Below are positions 19,549 through 30,552 of a DNA stretch of 64,000 nucleotides, piece by piece. Position numbers and translations under genes: made by a program. The stretch is taken from contig CM077153.1 of the NCBI GenBank assembly GCA_039583875.1, positions 112,588,568 through 112,652,567 of the forward strand. Reading direction: 5' to 3'. The number at the start of each line of letters is the position of its first letter. Within the stretch, counting starts at the first letter, position 1. Origin of the DNA: Platanthera guangdongensis. Taxonomy: Eukaryota > Streptophyta > Magnoliopsida > Asparagales > Orchidaceae. Below the pieces are notes generated by a model. That model did not search any database, had not been told where the DNA came from, and saw only the letters and a program-made list of their open reading frames with translations.

Positions 19549-20209
19549 TGTTGATGCACGAAAACGGACAGGGAGTCGGGCACCACCAGCTAACGGTTCG
19601 AACACCGGGGAATAGGGGAGGAAAGGAGGAGACTGTCGACCAATCGGTTACTAGCGGTCGTGGCTAAAGGACCGGAGAAGGGGGCCACTGGCAGCGGCAA
19701 CAGTAGAGTTCGCCCGCCGCGGCTTAAATGACACTCTTGCGGCGGGCTTTCCTTTACTTCAAATAAGAAACAGTTACAACGAGTAAAAGAAGAAGCCGGC
19801 TGGACTACAAGCCGCAATACACTAGACTTGAGACCGCAGCTCTTAACAGGCGAGCTCCTGGATCCCAGTCAGCGTGTCTTGGGGAGTGCACCCTCCCCCT
19901 ATTTATAGGCTCGGGGGCCTGCCCAAACGGGCAGGGCTAAAGTTACCGGCTGCCCGGGGTACAGGAGAACCGGGCAGAGGTGAGGGGAAGCAAAAGAGAA
20001 AGAAACAAGAAAGGAGGGAAGCCGCGCGGCCTGGCGGATTCCTCCTAGCGAGCTGACGGCTGGGTCCTTGGGCCTTGTCGCTGAGCAGGGTCGGCGTTGG
20101 CAGCGGCCTGACATGGAGACCGCCCGGCTTGGGAGGCTTGGCGGCTTTAGTAGGCAGGCCGCCCGGTCTGGAAAGCTGCGCGGGCAGGTCGCGGATTCCG
20201 GGCTTATCA
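19549..20209 (-). repeat. 5' LTR of E7 (right)
   Basis: 661 bp, the pair of 11386-12046. The TATA box on the element strand is at 19907-19900. This LTR would drive gag. Confidence 0.95.
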
Positions 20210-20214
20210 AGCAG
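20210..20214. repeat. Target-site duplication of E7, right copy (AGCAG)
   Basis: Identical to 11381-11385. E6 RT coding resumes here. Confidence 0.95.
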
Positions 20215-21051
20215 TATGGGAGAGCTGAAGTATTTCTTAGGGCTTCAGGTGAAACAATCTGAAGATGGAATTTTCATCCGTAGATCAAGTTCACCAAAGA
20301 GCTAATGAAGAAATTCAGAATGGAGAACACAACCTTTATGAGGACTCCAATGGGTTCAACTGTGTCTCTAGACAAGGATGAGAAAGGGAAACCTTTTGAT
20401 GAAACCAAGTACGGAAGCATAATTGGATCCTTGTTCTACCTTAATGCTAGTAGACCGGATATAATGTTCTCAACATGTGTATGTGATAGATTTCAAGTGA
20501 ACTCTAAGGAATCTCACTACGCTGCTGCAAAGCGGATTTTGAGATATCTTAAAGGTACACCAAATCTTGGCTTATGGTACCCAAGAAGTCTAGATAGCGA
20601 GCTAATTATTTTTTCAAATGCAGATTTTGCAGGTAGCAAAGACGACAGGAAAAGCACTACCGGGACTTGCCAATTCCTTGAAAAATGGCTTATCTCCTGG
20701 AGTAGCAAGAAGCAGAACTGTGTTGCAATCTCAACAGCTGAGTCAGAGTATATCTCTCCAGGCAGTTGCTGTGCACAGCTGCTATGGATAAAGAATCAAT
20801 TTGAAGATTACAACATGAAGTTTCAGACCATCCCATTATTTTGTGACTCTTCCAGTGCAATTACAATAGCCAACAACCCAGTCTTGCATAGTCGGACAAA
20901 GCACATAGAGCTGAGGTATCACTTCATCCGGGAGCATGTGGAGCATGGGTACATATATCTAGAATATATCTCTACAGACGGGCAGATTGCAGATATTTTC
21001 ACCAAGCCACTGGATGAGAACAAGTTCTCGTTCTTCAAAACAGAACTTTGA
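20210..21051 (+). pseudogene. Reverse transcriptase end and RNase H of E6
   Basis: This continues the RT from the other side of E7 with GELKYFLGLQVKQ. A frameshift lies near 20285, then an open frame runs from 20305 to 21051. IIGSLFYLNASRPDIMFS is the end of RT. The copia RNase H follows with SNADFAGSKDDRKSTTG (the first aspartate of the usual SDADYAG is N here), AISTAESEY, FCDSSSAITIANNP and TKHIELRYHFIRE. The last feature before the extra-ORF region is the DIFTKPL motif. Confidence 0.88.
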
Positions 21052-21149
21052 ATTCTCAACAAAGAAGATTAGAGAAGGTGAACTCACAAGAAGGCTCAGA
21101 GAACAGAATCAGTCAAAAGTTGGAATTCTACAAATTTCTTTCTTTTTGA

Positions 21150-21390
21150 CTCGAGTAAGAAGTAAACCATACGAGTAAGAAAATGACCTACACGAGTACC
21201 TTATCAGCAACTCGAGTAACCTACTCGAGTAGTAGAATGACCTACTCGAGTATTAAAGCGTCATTCGAGTACTTCAATATATCTACTCGAGTAATTTCAG
21301 ACATCACTTGAGTACTTCCAACTGTCTCCACTAAGAGTACCTCCATATCTTCACTCGAGTACTGACAAGTCTGTCGAGTATCTGGCAGAC
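21150..21390. repeat. CTCGAG repeats between pol and the env-like ORF
   Basis: Degenerate ACTCGAGTA words recur about every 15-25 bp. The same word is amplified in the 3' LTR at 24540-25230, so this array and the LTR array share an origin. Confidence 0.8.
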
Positions 21391-21498
21391 AAATTTTCTA
21401 CCTTGATTCAAATTTCTTTATTCACAACTCAAGGCTTATGCCTCCCTCTCCCAGGTATGTAGGTTTTATTTATTTCTTAATTAGAGAAAAATTAGGGT

Positions 21499-21506
21499 TA
21501 TATAAG
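21499..21506 (+). promoter_or_regulatory. Possible TATA box before the env-like ORF
   Basis: TATATAAG lies 150 bp upstream of the first ATG of the extra ORF (21649), after the CTCGAG array. It could drive a separate transcript. A chance AT-rich match is possible. Confidence 0.35.
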
Positions 21507-21648
21507 TCGAAATGTCCGGAATTTACTTTCTAAAAGAATCAAAACTCCCTCTCTCAAGTAAGCCAATAGACGTTTCATCTTCCGCCCAAAGTTGCAGAGC
21601 CCGTGCCATCTTCCTCCCCGCTGTAGATATTTCTCCAATTTCTGGATC

Positions 21649-23985
21649 ATGGCCACTTCCTCCAAGGTTGGAATCGGTTCAGAACTCATTGTCGCCGGAA
21701 TCGCCGAAATTTCAAATGATTTCTGAAACCTTCTGATACTTCTCGACATCGCCGGCCTCACCTTCGTTTTACGGGAGCCATGTAAAATCTTATTTCCGGA
21801 AGTTGCAGAGTTCTTCAAGAATGTCAAAGTCAAGAGACATGGAACAGTTCTCAAATCCAGAGTTCGAGGAATTAAAATCAAACTTACCAAGACCTCTATT
21901 TCTCAACTACTTCGTCTGCCGATTGTTGATGAAGAAGATCATCTCGGTCTTGAAGAATCTGAAAGGACTTGTATATTCTGTGGAATTTATCCAGAAGTAC
22001 AATACATCAAATGATCTGACTTGAATCCTGAAGGAAAGTTGTTAGTGGATATCATAGGCAAAGTTCTTCTCTCCAAAACCAGTTCCATAAGAGATATCTA
22101 TCTCCACTTCTTTGATATCATGCAAGCTATAGTCTGTAGGTGAAATTTCAGTTTGGGATGATGATTCTGGATAAGATAAAGGACAACATTAAGGCTCCCA
22201 GCTATGCCAGGATTATTTCTCTCATCCTCCATGAGATTAATCCTGAGGTGTTCAACTTCTCCAAAGGGACTGTTCTTCACCACATGAAGAAAGTCTCTAT
22301 CTCTTCCATTCAAAGATGGGAGTTGAAATTGCAGAACCTAGTTCAAGCTGCCAAAGCTCAAGAGCTTCCAGCTATAGAGGCCAAGACCCCATCTCCCTCT
22401 CCACTTAGGTTGCGAGCTCCTCTGGTACAACTTTTGAGGGGGAGCCTGCTCCTACTGTTTCAGTCAGAATCCCTACCCCTCTAGCTGTTACCTCTCCTCC
22501 ACCATCCACACCTGAAGAAGTTCCATCAGAAATTCAATCTGAAGCCCAACTTCAAGAAACCCTACTATCAACTGAAGTAACCATCAGTGAGATAATTGAA
22601 GAACTGAATGCTGAGGAACCCCTTCCCCCTCTTCTAAAAGAAACAACTACTGAAGTTCCAAAGGCATCCACTCCAGTACCATCTCCATCACATACTCCAT
22701 CTCCCAACCAGTCTCCTGCTGCACACAAAGAGTAGGATGACGCCATCTTCATTTCTGATGATCAATCTCCTGAACCAGCTGAAGCTCCACTGAGAACCTT
22801 GGACTTCACCATGCCCACAATCACTGATGAAGGGGATGCCCTGATTCATACTTCCAGAGCTAAGAGCTCTGTAGTCATTAAAGAGATAGCTCCATAGATT
22901 GCTCCTCCTCCAGTTCCCTCTTCTATTGCTCTTCCTACTACTGCTGCTCCTACTAGTGATTTGATGAATCAATTTGTACTTCTGCTTCAAGCACAAAGGA
23001 CATATTTTGATGCTTCTCTCAAAGCTGTTACTGAGAAAGTCACTGCCCTAGAGACTGAGATGAGCAGGAGATTTGCTGAGATCCAGCACAATACAGATCA
23101 GCTCAGACATCTCTTTAAAATTGGTGGAAAGGCTCTAGATCACACTATTACTAGTGTTGGTCAAGTCATAGAACAAGGTGTGAATCTTGCAAATAATCAG
23201 ATAGAATTAGATAAGAGAGCTGAAGCCACAAAGATGAAGATTTGTGAAGAAGTTTGAACTTTCAAAAATGATGTCGTCAATAAACTGACTGTAGAAGTCA
23301 GAAAGGGGGAGAGTTTAGTGAAAGAATATCTTGAGAAATCTGACGCACTCAAGCAAGAGCGCTGGGAAACTAAGATGAAAGAAATTCATGATGATGTACT
23401 AGGCCAAATTCAGAGTGTGAAATTTCATACCTATGACTCAGCAGTTTGGATGCACAATCAAATTCTTCCAGATTTCCCAGCTGATCCAAACATCATTCCT
23501 CACCACCTAAACCCCTTAGCTGTTACTGCTCCTGTTCAAGCTCAACAACCTTCCTTCTCTCCCATACTTGAAGGTTATGAAGGTCTTCCTCCAGATTCAT
23601 ATGCTCAAGTTTGGGATGGAGACCCAGCAGATATATTTCTCCAAGCTCCTCCTGAGATCATCACTTCTAAGAAGAAGAGGAAATATGGTGATGGTGCCAC
23701 ATCTAGCAGGTCAATCCCAGTTCCTGCTGCAGAAAAGAGAAAAGCTCCAAAGCTTGCAGAGTTCTGGTCTCCTACTTCAAAGTCTCTCATTTTAGATACT
23801 CTTAAACTTGTTATGGAATTCAATGAAAGTAGAAATATTCATTACAGCTCTTAGGAATGGGAATTGTATGAAAAATCTATGACTAAGAGGAGACTGTATG
23901 ACAGAGAATTTAGAAGGAAAAACCCTACTGCTCCTCCAAGACCTCCAAAATATTATCCCAAGCCATTCAACTACGAAAGAAGATA
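21649..23985 (+). pseudogene. Sirevirus extra (env-like) ORF, broken
   Basis: The first ATG at 21649 opens MATSSKVGIGSEL. After a stop at ~21724 the frame continues with PEVAEFFKNVKV, RVRGIKIKLTKTSISQLLRLP and, after 22140, KFQFGMMILDKI. By eye this resembles the 'putative plant transposon protein' domain (Transposase_32 type) found in many plant element ORFs. A proline-rich linker (22370-22930), a coiled coil (22961-23250, TEKVTALETEMSRRFAEI) and a KKKRK basic cluster near 23675 follow. There is no obvious signal peptide or membrane segment, so 'env-like' describes position only. Stops or frameshifts: ~21724, 22018, 22133, 22482, 22733, 22896, 23255, 23852. Confidence 0.6.
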
Positions 23986-24190
23986 GCAAGAGACGAAAGA
24001 CAAGCAGTAACATCAAGTTTAAGCATAAAGGATTATGAGTGTGTGGAAATGATTCTTGTATAAATGATGTTTTGGACAATCATATTTATATAATTCTTAA
24101 TTTAGATCATTTGCCTTTTGATCATATTCTTATGCTTGCTTACACTGCTTTCTCTATTTGCATATTTAGCTCTGTTAATGTCTATATAAT

Positions 24191-24290
24191 TCACCTTAGT
24201 GTAAAAGGTTCTGACTTCTACAAATATGGGGAGATTGTTGGGTATTGTATCCACATTAACCCAGATTTGATGAAGTCACACTTGAACTAA
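24191..24290. other. Inverted repeat bracketing the E6 PPT-LTR junction
   Basis: CACCTTAGTG...GACTTCTACAAAT (24192-24225) is an imperfect reverse complement of ATTTGATGAAGTC...CTAAGATGAA (24265-24295). The loop holds the PPT (ATGGGGAGA) and the LTR start TGTTGGG at 24236. This parallels E2 and E4. Confidence 0.6.
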
Positions 24291-24539
24291 GATGAATTAA
24301 ATTGTATTTGATATTATGTTTAAGTTATGTGTTTGCGGGATTATAATGCCAAGTGTAGATCATTGTCAGTCTACAATGGGTCATCAAACATAGGACCATA
24401 TAATATAATCCCTCATTATGTGATCCATGGTGTTGACTCATGTGTAGCCTCTCTATTGAGATACACTTCTTACTCAAGCACCAGGACTGATTGGAGAAAG
24501 GCTTGTTGCTGAATTTACTAAAGAAGAGAAAATTCTGTT

Positions 24540-25230
24540 GAAAAAAGTTTTCTAAGTATTTGACTAGAGTAGTCACTTTCATACTCGAGTGAAATACTTA
24601 GTCAATACTCGAGTAAGACTATCTGTACTCGAGTAAGGAAATTAGCTCTCTAGTAGTGAAATTATAGCTCTCGAGTAGCTAAGTCATTTACTCGAGTAGA
24701 TCCTTTCTCATTTTCGAGTTAATAGAATTTCCTCTCCAGAGAGTTTTCTAAGTAAATTACTCGAGTAGTCATATAAGTACTCCAGTAGTTTAGTCTTTTG
24801 TCTTAAGTTACAGAAGACTGGATTTCGTGTAGTTTTACCTCACTCGAGTAGCCTATCTACTACTCGAGTAGCCCAGGTTTAATACTCGAGTAATTTGTAT
24901 CCTCTCGAGTAGTCCGGTTTCACTACTCGAGTAACCCAAAATTTTCTTCCAGAAAATATTCCAAGTCCTTGACTCGAATAGTTCCTCTACCTCTCGAGTA
25001 GTTAATCTCTATTATCTCGAGAAGTATTTCATGTACTCGAGTAGTTCAACTCCACAACTCAAGTAACTATATTAGCACTCGAGTAAGACTTTGTGTACTC
25101 GAGTAGCTGCTCATCATTTCTGAATTTTCTCCAAGTCATCTACTCGAGTAGTCCTCTTCTATTCACTCGAGTAATCTTATATAGTACTCGAGTAGGTTAA
25201 TATTCACTCGAGTATGTCAGTCATCCTTTT
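24540..25230. repeat. TACTCGAGTA palindrome array in the E6 LTR
   Basis: More than twenty copies of ACTCGAGTA or close variants occur at 15-35-bp spacing. The full word is a perfect 10-bp palindrome around the XhoI-like core CTCGAG. The array lies in U3, upstream of the TATA box at 25336. Confidence 0.9.
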
Positions 25231-25335
25231 CAGAAAAATCGCTAAGTCCAGATTTGACGAAAATTTCAAACAGCCTTGACGTGATTGGTCCACGTGCACG
25301 TCATTAAGACTAATTATGACCGTTAGGGAAGATCT

Positions 25336-25343
25336 TATATAAA
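25336..25343 (+). promoter_or_regulatory. TATA box of the E6 LTR
   Basis: TATATAAA lies about 110 bp after the end of the palindrome array and ~40 bp before a leader starting AACCCTAACAAG. Position and context fit the LTR core promoter. Confidence 0.75.
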
Positions 25344-26060
25344 GTATTGTCAAAGCCGACAAACCCTAACAAGTTCTGTCAAGATTATTCTAAGTATTTT
25401 TTCTGAATCTCATTCTCTCTCTCTAAAAATGAAAGCCGCCGCCGCCACCAAACTTCATCACGTATATTCGTCTAGGGTATTCGATCCAGATGATTCAGAT
25501 CAAGAAGATTCACAGATCCAGATTGTATTTCAATTCTTCATCATCTAACTGATCGTGTGAAGCCAAAGAGTTTCATATCTAGCTATCGCCGAGATTCTTC
25601 TTCAACTTCTCCGATAAATCCGCAAAGATCAAAGAAGAAGATCCAGGCCGACTGTTTTCAGATCTGAGAAAGATTTACTTTTTGTATTTTCATATACTTT
25701 CAATTTCATTCTTGTAGGAGAATTCTCTCTGAGTGTAGGAGATTTTGTCTCCGAGTTGTAGGAAGTTTTATCTTCCGAGTGTAGATCCATTTTGCGCATC
25801 GAGATTGTAGAAACTTTGTTCCGAGGCGTAAGATTGGTTTTCAATCCGAGATAGTGGAGTAGCCGAGTCTAGTGCATTGCTAGATCGGTGAGGGAAAGTG
25901 GATGTACCAAAGGTTGGGCAACCACTATAAATCTTTTGTCGTCTGTGATTGCTTGGTTCATAATTGTGTGCATAGATCTTAATTTTTATTCCACTAAAAG
26001 ACGCACAACTCACCTATTCACCCCCTCTAGGTGATTTAGGTAGACAACTGAACTATTTCA

Positions 26061-26526
26061 GTATACAATCATGTCTATGTGATTTTATATTTATGTTATT
26101 TGCTTGACGTGCGCCTTTAGTTTCCATCCGCCAACACATCTGTTCTGCCACTCTAGCGATTGCTAGAGGCGTGCGTAGCGAAGAGGTGCTCTTGACCATC
26201 ATTCCGCTGTCCTAACCACCTCATCCACAAGCCTACTCGTCCATCAGCCCAGCAATTCGGTGCACAACGGCCCGTGTAGTCTTCCATCTTGCCTAGCGAA
26301 GAATCGCATAGCGGCATTGCATAGGTGTAACGATTAGTGTTTTATTTTCTGTTTCCGCAACCATCAAAAACCCTCGTAGTTAACTCCGACCTAAGGAATT
26401 CAATCTCAAGTCCTCCTCGAAATTAACTCCACCTTACTGTGTTCCTTGAAGAGATCGATACTTGGGGAAATTCGATAATTTTATATTACTTGTGCGACCG
26501 GTACACTTGTCGTCCAACGCATCAAA
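26061..26526 (+). repeat. Remnant of an Athila-like LTR end
   Basis: The last ~75 bp (GAGATCGATACTTGGGGAAA ... CACTTGTCGTCCAACGCATCA) parallel the end of the E8 LTR at 26606-26680 but differ in detail. Two related LTR 3' ends are thus stacked head to tail. The first 390 bp have no ORF and only patchy likeness to the E8 LTR at 50560-50780. Confidence 0.45.
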
Positions 26527-26686
26527 AACCAGCCTCCTTTGTTGTTTTGTTTAACTCTTAGTAATGATCTTTCTACGATCTATCACGTTACCCAACATAC
26601 ATTCCCTCGAGATCGACATTTGGGGAAGCTATTCCCAAAATTATTACTTGACAATGACCGGGGCACTTGCCGAAGCATCAATATTT

Positions 26687-26704
26687 TGGCGCCGTTGTTG
26701 CGGA
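26687..26704 (+). other. Primer-binding site of E8, left unit
   Basis: TGGCGCCGTTGTTGCGGA, starting 6 bases after the LTR end, is a mutated copy of the TGGCGCYGTTGCCGGGGA primer site characteristic of Athila elements. The right unit (50977) has the better-preserved version. Confidence 0.85.
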
Positions 26705-26863
26705 ATGCAGACGTATTGTTGATTTGTGTTGTGTTATGAGAGTTACGACATAGTTGCTTGTTTCGAATTTGTTTTTTCCCAATCTATTTTTGCATTTTAT
26801 GTTGGTTGGAATTGTTAGATTTTTATTGATAATCTATGCAAGGTAGTTTAATACTGAAAATCA

Positions 26864-27841
26864 GTGATCTCTGCAATATGGGCCAGTTTTAATATCCGTT
26901 GCCGCTGGTGTGGAGATATCTCTCATGCAAGTGATAGATGTCCTAAGGAGTATGGTAGCCAAGACACTCAAGGATCTACATATGGAGCACCATCCTCATC
27001 TGGTACTCAATATGATAGACATAAGCCAGTTAACTACTTATCCGCACTTCCATTGCCGCACTACTTTCTTTCGATGTCAGTAGCCATTGTACAGACAAAG
27101 CCGACTAAGAAGTGTTTATTTTGTCAGAGTTGGGATCACTCTTTGAAGGAGTGTGCTGCTTACTTGGCATAGTTGGAGGAGGATGATGAACCGGATGTTT
27201 GGATTGTCTCCACTCCAATAACTTGCAGCACCCCTTCTGTATCTGGGTATGTACTAGTGCCACCTTCTGATTTTGAAGGGAGAAATACTAGTATTTGCAT
27301 AGATACATGTGTTGATCTAAACCCTGACACAGATGTTTTTACTCCTGAATTACATATATCATATTGTATGGAGTCTGTTAGTTGTGAGGAGCCTGTGCTT
27401 GATTTTTTTGCGAGCACTGCTCCTCTATCCTCTACTTTGTAAAGCATTATTTCTGTATCTAACACCGTTGTGGAGGTTGATTCGCAGGGAGAAGCTAGTG
27501 TTTGTAGAATTATGCCAAATCCAGTCAAGGATGACATCTGCATTTTCGAGGTTGCTGCCTCAGTCCCATGTAATGAAGTCCAATGCGCAGATAAGGCGGA
27601 TGTATCTCTATCACATACTTGCACTATCCTAGACAGCTGTGTAGATCCACCCACAATTCTGTTGATGGGAGATGACACTGTGATCATCCCCAAGATTGAG
27701 GACAACATCATGGAATCGGTCGACTTAGTGTACGAGCCTGTAATGCATCCTAGCATTGATGGAGATCGGGCGCAGTTGGAGTCAGATAGGTCGAGCTTCA
27801 CAACATTTATTCTACCCAGGCCTGATGTTCAAGAGAGGTAA
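26864..27841 (+). pseudogene. Double zinc-knuckle ORF of E8, left unit
   Basis: Reads in one frame with only a few stops (27170, 27440). Two CX2CX4HX4C zinc knuckles are intact: CRWCGDISHASDRC near 26901-26942 and CLFCQSWDHSLKEC near 27117-27158. A ~210-residue acidic, cysteine-containing tail follows (LNPDTDVFTPELHISYCMES and onwards). The usual gag N-terminal fold is not visible upstream, since only 180 bp separate the PBS from the first knuckle. It is probably a truncated gag C-terminus fused to an unknown acidic region. The right unit carries a second copy. Confidence 0.65.
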
Positions 27842-30171
27842 AACTAGACAGGTATGTGGGTATTCGTTCTGTCATCATTTCGGTACCCACTACTGAAACG
27901 TGAACGGTGCTTGAATATGTCCTGTTGGGAGACAATACGTCCTGTTGGGAGACAATAAGTCCTGTTGGGAGCACTTCAAATTTCCTACGCCCATCAGTTA
28001 AAAGAGTGCACAGTTCTTGAATAAGTCCTGTTGGGAGACAATAAACTCATCAGTTATCTAGATTAGTATTTTTTAAAAATGTATGTACTTTTTATTTATT
28101 GTTTACAATTATTGCTTAATTTAACTGTCGAAAGGGTTGTGGTAGCCCCGCTGTTGTGATGTGCTCAATTGTGCACCCATGTGGTCTTCAGTGTGGGTTT
28201 GACTGCGAAATAGGGCGCGTGAAAAATTTCTCCCCGCACGACCACCGGCAGTGCGACCCTGTTTATTTTAAACCCAACCGGCATACCACTTTTTTTGGGG
28301 GAGTTCATTGCGTAGCGAGTGTACAACATCTATTGCTTTTCTAATGATTTATTTATCTGTGGAATTGTATTGTACTTTTTTTTGTAGGTTCGGTCATGGA
28401 ACAATTATATTTTCCTGGGCGCCCTTCTGGGTGCCCAATGTTATTTTTATATATCATGCTTAATACATGTATTCTGTCCACCTTAAGGACGGTAAAGAAA
28501 AGGGGCTTATGCTAGACAACCCAAGTAGGACCACTTGGTCCTGTTTTGTGTGATGTGTTTCTTTTTATATGTGTATTTATATTTTATTATTTTGCATGGG
28601 ATCTCTAATTCGTAGGTGCAGGAAATTTTTGAAGCGCAGAAGACCAGCCGCTATCGGACAACCTCGCGGCACGACATGTATGCTCAGTTTTCAGCATAGG
28701 TACTTATTACCCCTAACTCTTTATATTATTTGGAATGTTTAGTTTTATGAGTTGTCGCATTCAAGTCTGGGGGTGAGAGCATGCCTGTAGTCACTACACG
28801 AGCACACATTTTATAGTATACCAGTTGCTATTTATTTATTTCAAAATCACTGTAGGACACACTGAATCACCCACTTGAGCGCAATCTTATCCACTGGCGC
28901 GACTCGAGTCAAATGCATTGCTTATGTGTAAACTTTAAAATAGTGGTGATGGATTAGCATTTTAGGATAGAGTAGTGTGAAACTCGTGTTGTGCTCCTAA
29001 TCGAGTACTCATGGTCTGTGTATAAATATTATAAATTTAATTTTTCTTTATGCTCGTAGATTTATACTTTTTCTACAGATGTAAATATTGTTTGTACTAC
29101 ACAAAAATGTTGAATCTGGTGAAATCGAACGGTAGTGTAGGGATGTGTGTAGCCGTCACTATACTCGTTTTGCTCGAGTCGGGAGGAAGGATTATCTTTC
29201 TCGGTGGCTAAGAACTTGCCATAAACTACTCTCAAAGCATTGGTGCATGGTTAGTAAAGCGTGAGCGTGACGTAGGCAATCAATTTGGTTAGTTTGAGCC
29301 TTGTTAACCTTGTCCTAGCTGCTAACCGTTGAAAGCCAAGTTTGTGCCAACCCCTCCTTTAATTCAGCTTCACCTTCATTCACCAAAGCATAAAGCCAAT
29401 CCTCCTATCGCAACCAAATCCATGAGCTCCTGTGAATTTAACATTTTGACGAGGTGTGATGTGTTGAATTCTAGTGATGTGGAAGATGAATACAAGAAAG
29501 TTACTTGCTAAAAAATTGGGGATTGCAAAAGAAAAAAAAGAAAAAATAGAGAATTGAAAGAGAAAATCTAAATAGAATTACAATGAGAAATGGAATCCCC
29601 ATCTAGTTTATCATAATATTGGTCGGGTTAGGCCGTGTACACACCCGGTTTTCAAGCTAAGTCTGGTGGTGTGTCACACGTGCAATTCTGAGGGGTTGTA
29701 TTGGTTTAGCTTGTTGTTTTCTCGCTTGGGTTGCGTGTAGGCTCCATGTTTATCTTTGACTACCAAACCTTAGCCTAAGCCCCATGATTATCCTAAAATC
29801 CTACGGATTCATGCTTGAGAAGAGCTAGTACCATGGAGAGAGTGTGAACGGGCAAGCGTATGGTCCCCGACATTGATGGATTTCTTTGGAGGTGATCCTA
29901 AGCCCCGGTATTTAGCAATGCTCACCTGAGTGGCCAACCTACTTTCTTCCTACATATGATTGAATGATTCTCTAGAATTCCAATTTTGAGTATATATAAT
30001 ATTTATTTACGCCTGTCGAAAAGTATAAATTCTGTAGTATAATTAAAAAGTTAATCTATTCTATTTTCTATGCCCATGATAAATTTGATTTCTCTCAATA
30101 CTGTATTTGGAAATTACTAAGACAGCTAACTATTTTCTAGTCCACATTGTGGTGATTGCTCGGGACGAGCA
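27842..30171 (+). other. Noncoding 3' region of E8, left unit
   Basis: About 2.3 kb without meaningful ORFs. It includes two TTCAAGTCTGGGG-type purine tracts (28764 and 30178), the pattern often seen in Athila 3' regions. A hairpin with 9-bp arms lies at 28416-28424 and 28429-28437 (TGGGCGCCC / GGGTGCCCA). No pol motif was found in any frame. Confidence 0.6.
27917..28043 (+). repeat. 20-bp repeats CCTGTTGGGAGACAATA in E8
   Basis: Three tandem units at 27921, 27941 and 27961 and a fourth, separate copy at 28027. It lies just after the ORF and is absent from the matching place in the right unit. Confidence 0.9.
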
Positions 30172-30191
30172 AATGTTTAAGTCTGGGGTTG
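30172..30191 (+). other. Polypurine tract of E8
   Basis: AAGTCTGGGGTTG directly precedes the LTR start TGATGAGACC at 30192. The AAGTCTGGGGGT motif before TGATGA is typical of Athila elements. Confidence 0.8.
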
Positions 30192-30552
30192 TGATGAGAC
30201 CAAGTAATATACATATTTTTGGACTCATCTAGTCAAGTTTTCTCGTTGATGCACTACACTCTATAGCCATAATTGTTCATATTTGTTATTATGTCCATTT
30301 CATATTAAGTGCACTTTTGTCCCATTTTCAGTGTGATTCCGTAATTATTATACTTTTGCCCTACTTGGTGTTTTTCTGTGTTTGGAGAATGTGGAATGCC
30401 CATTTCGGTGGCTCTTCTGTTTTTGCTGTAGGTACAAAAGTCGTGTGTTTGTGTGTTCCGGGATTGTTTGCGAATGTTTTTTCCTAAGGGCCACTGATCG
30501 TGCGTTTTTACACGTGCACGATCAGTGGACTCCTTTTCGCACGACTGCTTGT
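30192..30552 (+). repeat. Middle LTR of E8, first 361 bp
   Basis: Starts TGATGAGACCAAG after the PPT and is interrupted at 30552 by E9; it resumes at 49755. A hairpin with perfect 13-bp arms lies at 30491-30503 and 30516-30528 (CCACTGATCGTGC), and the ATCGTGCG word recurs after the E9 insertion. Confidence 0.8.

Larger units (their letters stand above)
11386..20209 (-). mobile_element. E7: gag-only, pol-less Tat-lineage Ty3/gypsy element
   Basis: Two 661-bp LTRs flank the element, with a perfect AGCAG target duplication on both sides, so it is one complete insertion. The gag gene (19273-18164) and the PPT next to the left LTR set the orientation as minus. Two antisense genes lie on the plus strand (12236-14311 and 14772-16570). 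Between them and gag are only noncoding sequence and a tandem repeat: protease, RT, RNase H and integrase are all absent. LTRs, PPT and antisense genes are homologous to E10 and E11 but clearly diverged. I infer a non-autonomous element mobilised by a pol-bearing relative. Confidence 0.92.
7180..26060 (+). mobile_element. E6: decayed Sirevirus (Ty1/copia), split by E7
   Basis: In order: truncated 5' LTR, PBS, gag with two zinc knuckles, protease, gag-pre-integrase, RT, RNase H, an env-like extra ORF, PPT and a 1.8-kb 3' LTR. Pol order (integrase before RT) is copia-type. The RT and RNase H sequences ([47 protein letters not shown]) and the extra 3' ORF point to the Sirevirus lineage. All genes are broken and most of the integrase core is deleted near 10385. 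E7 is inserted in the RT at 11385/20210. The 5' LTR is truncated, so target duplications cannot be checked. Confidence 0.88.
24236..26060 (+). repeat. 3' LTR of E6 (1825 bp)
   Basis: It runs from TGTTGGGTATTGTA at 24236 to CTATTTCA at 26060, matching the 5' LTR remnant at its right end. It contains a CTCGAG palindrome array (24540-25230), a TATA box at 25336 and an AACCCTAAC leader after it. The size fits Sireviruses, whose LTRs are often long. Confidence 0.88.
26527..30552 (+). mobile_element. E8: Athila-like element, left unit
   Basis: In order: the last ~154 bp of an LTR (to 26680), an Athila-type PBS, a two-zinc-knuckle ORF, 2.3 kb of noncoding DNA, a PPT and the start of the next LTR (30192), which is cut by E9 at 30552. 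No protease, RT or integrase is present, so it is a non-autonomous derivative. The LTR continues at 49755. Confidence 0.7.
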
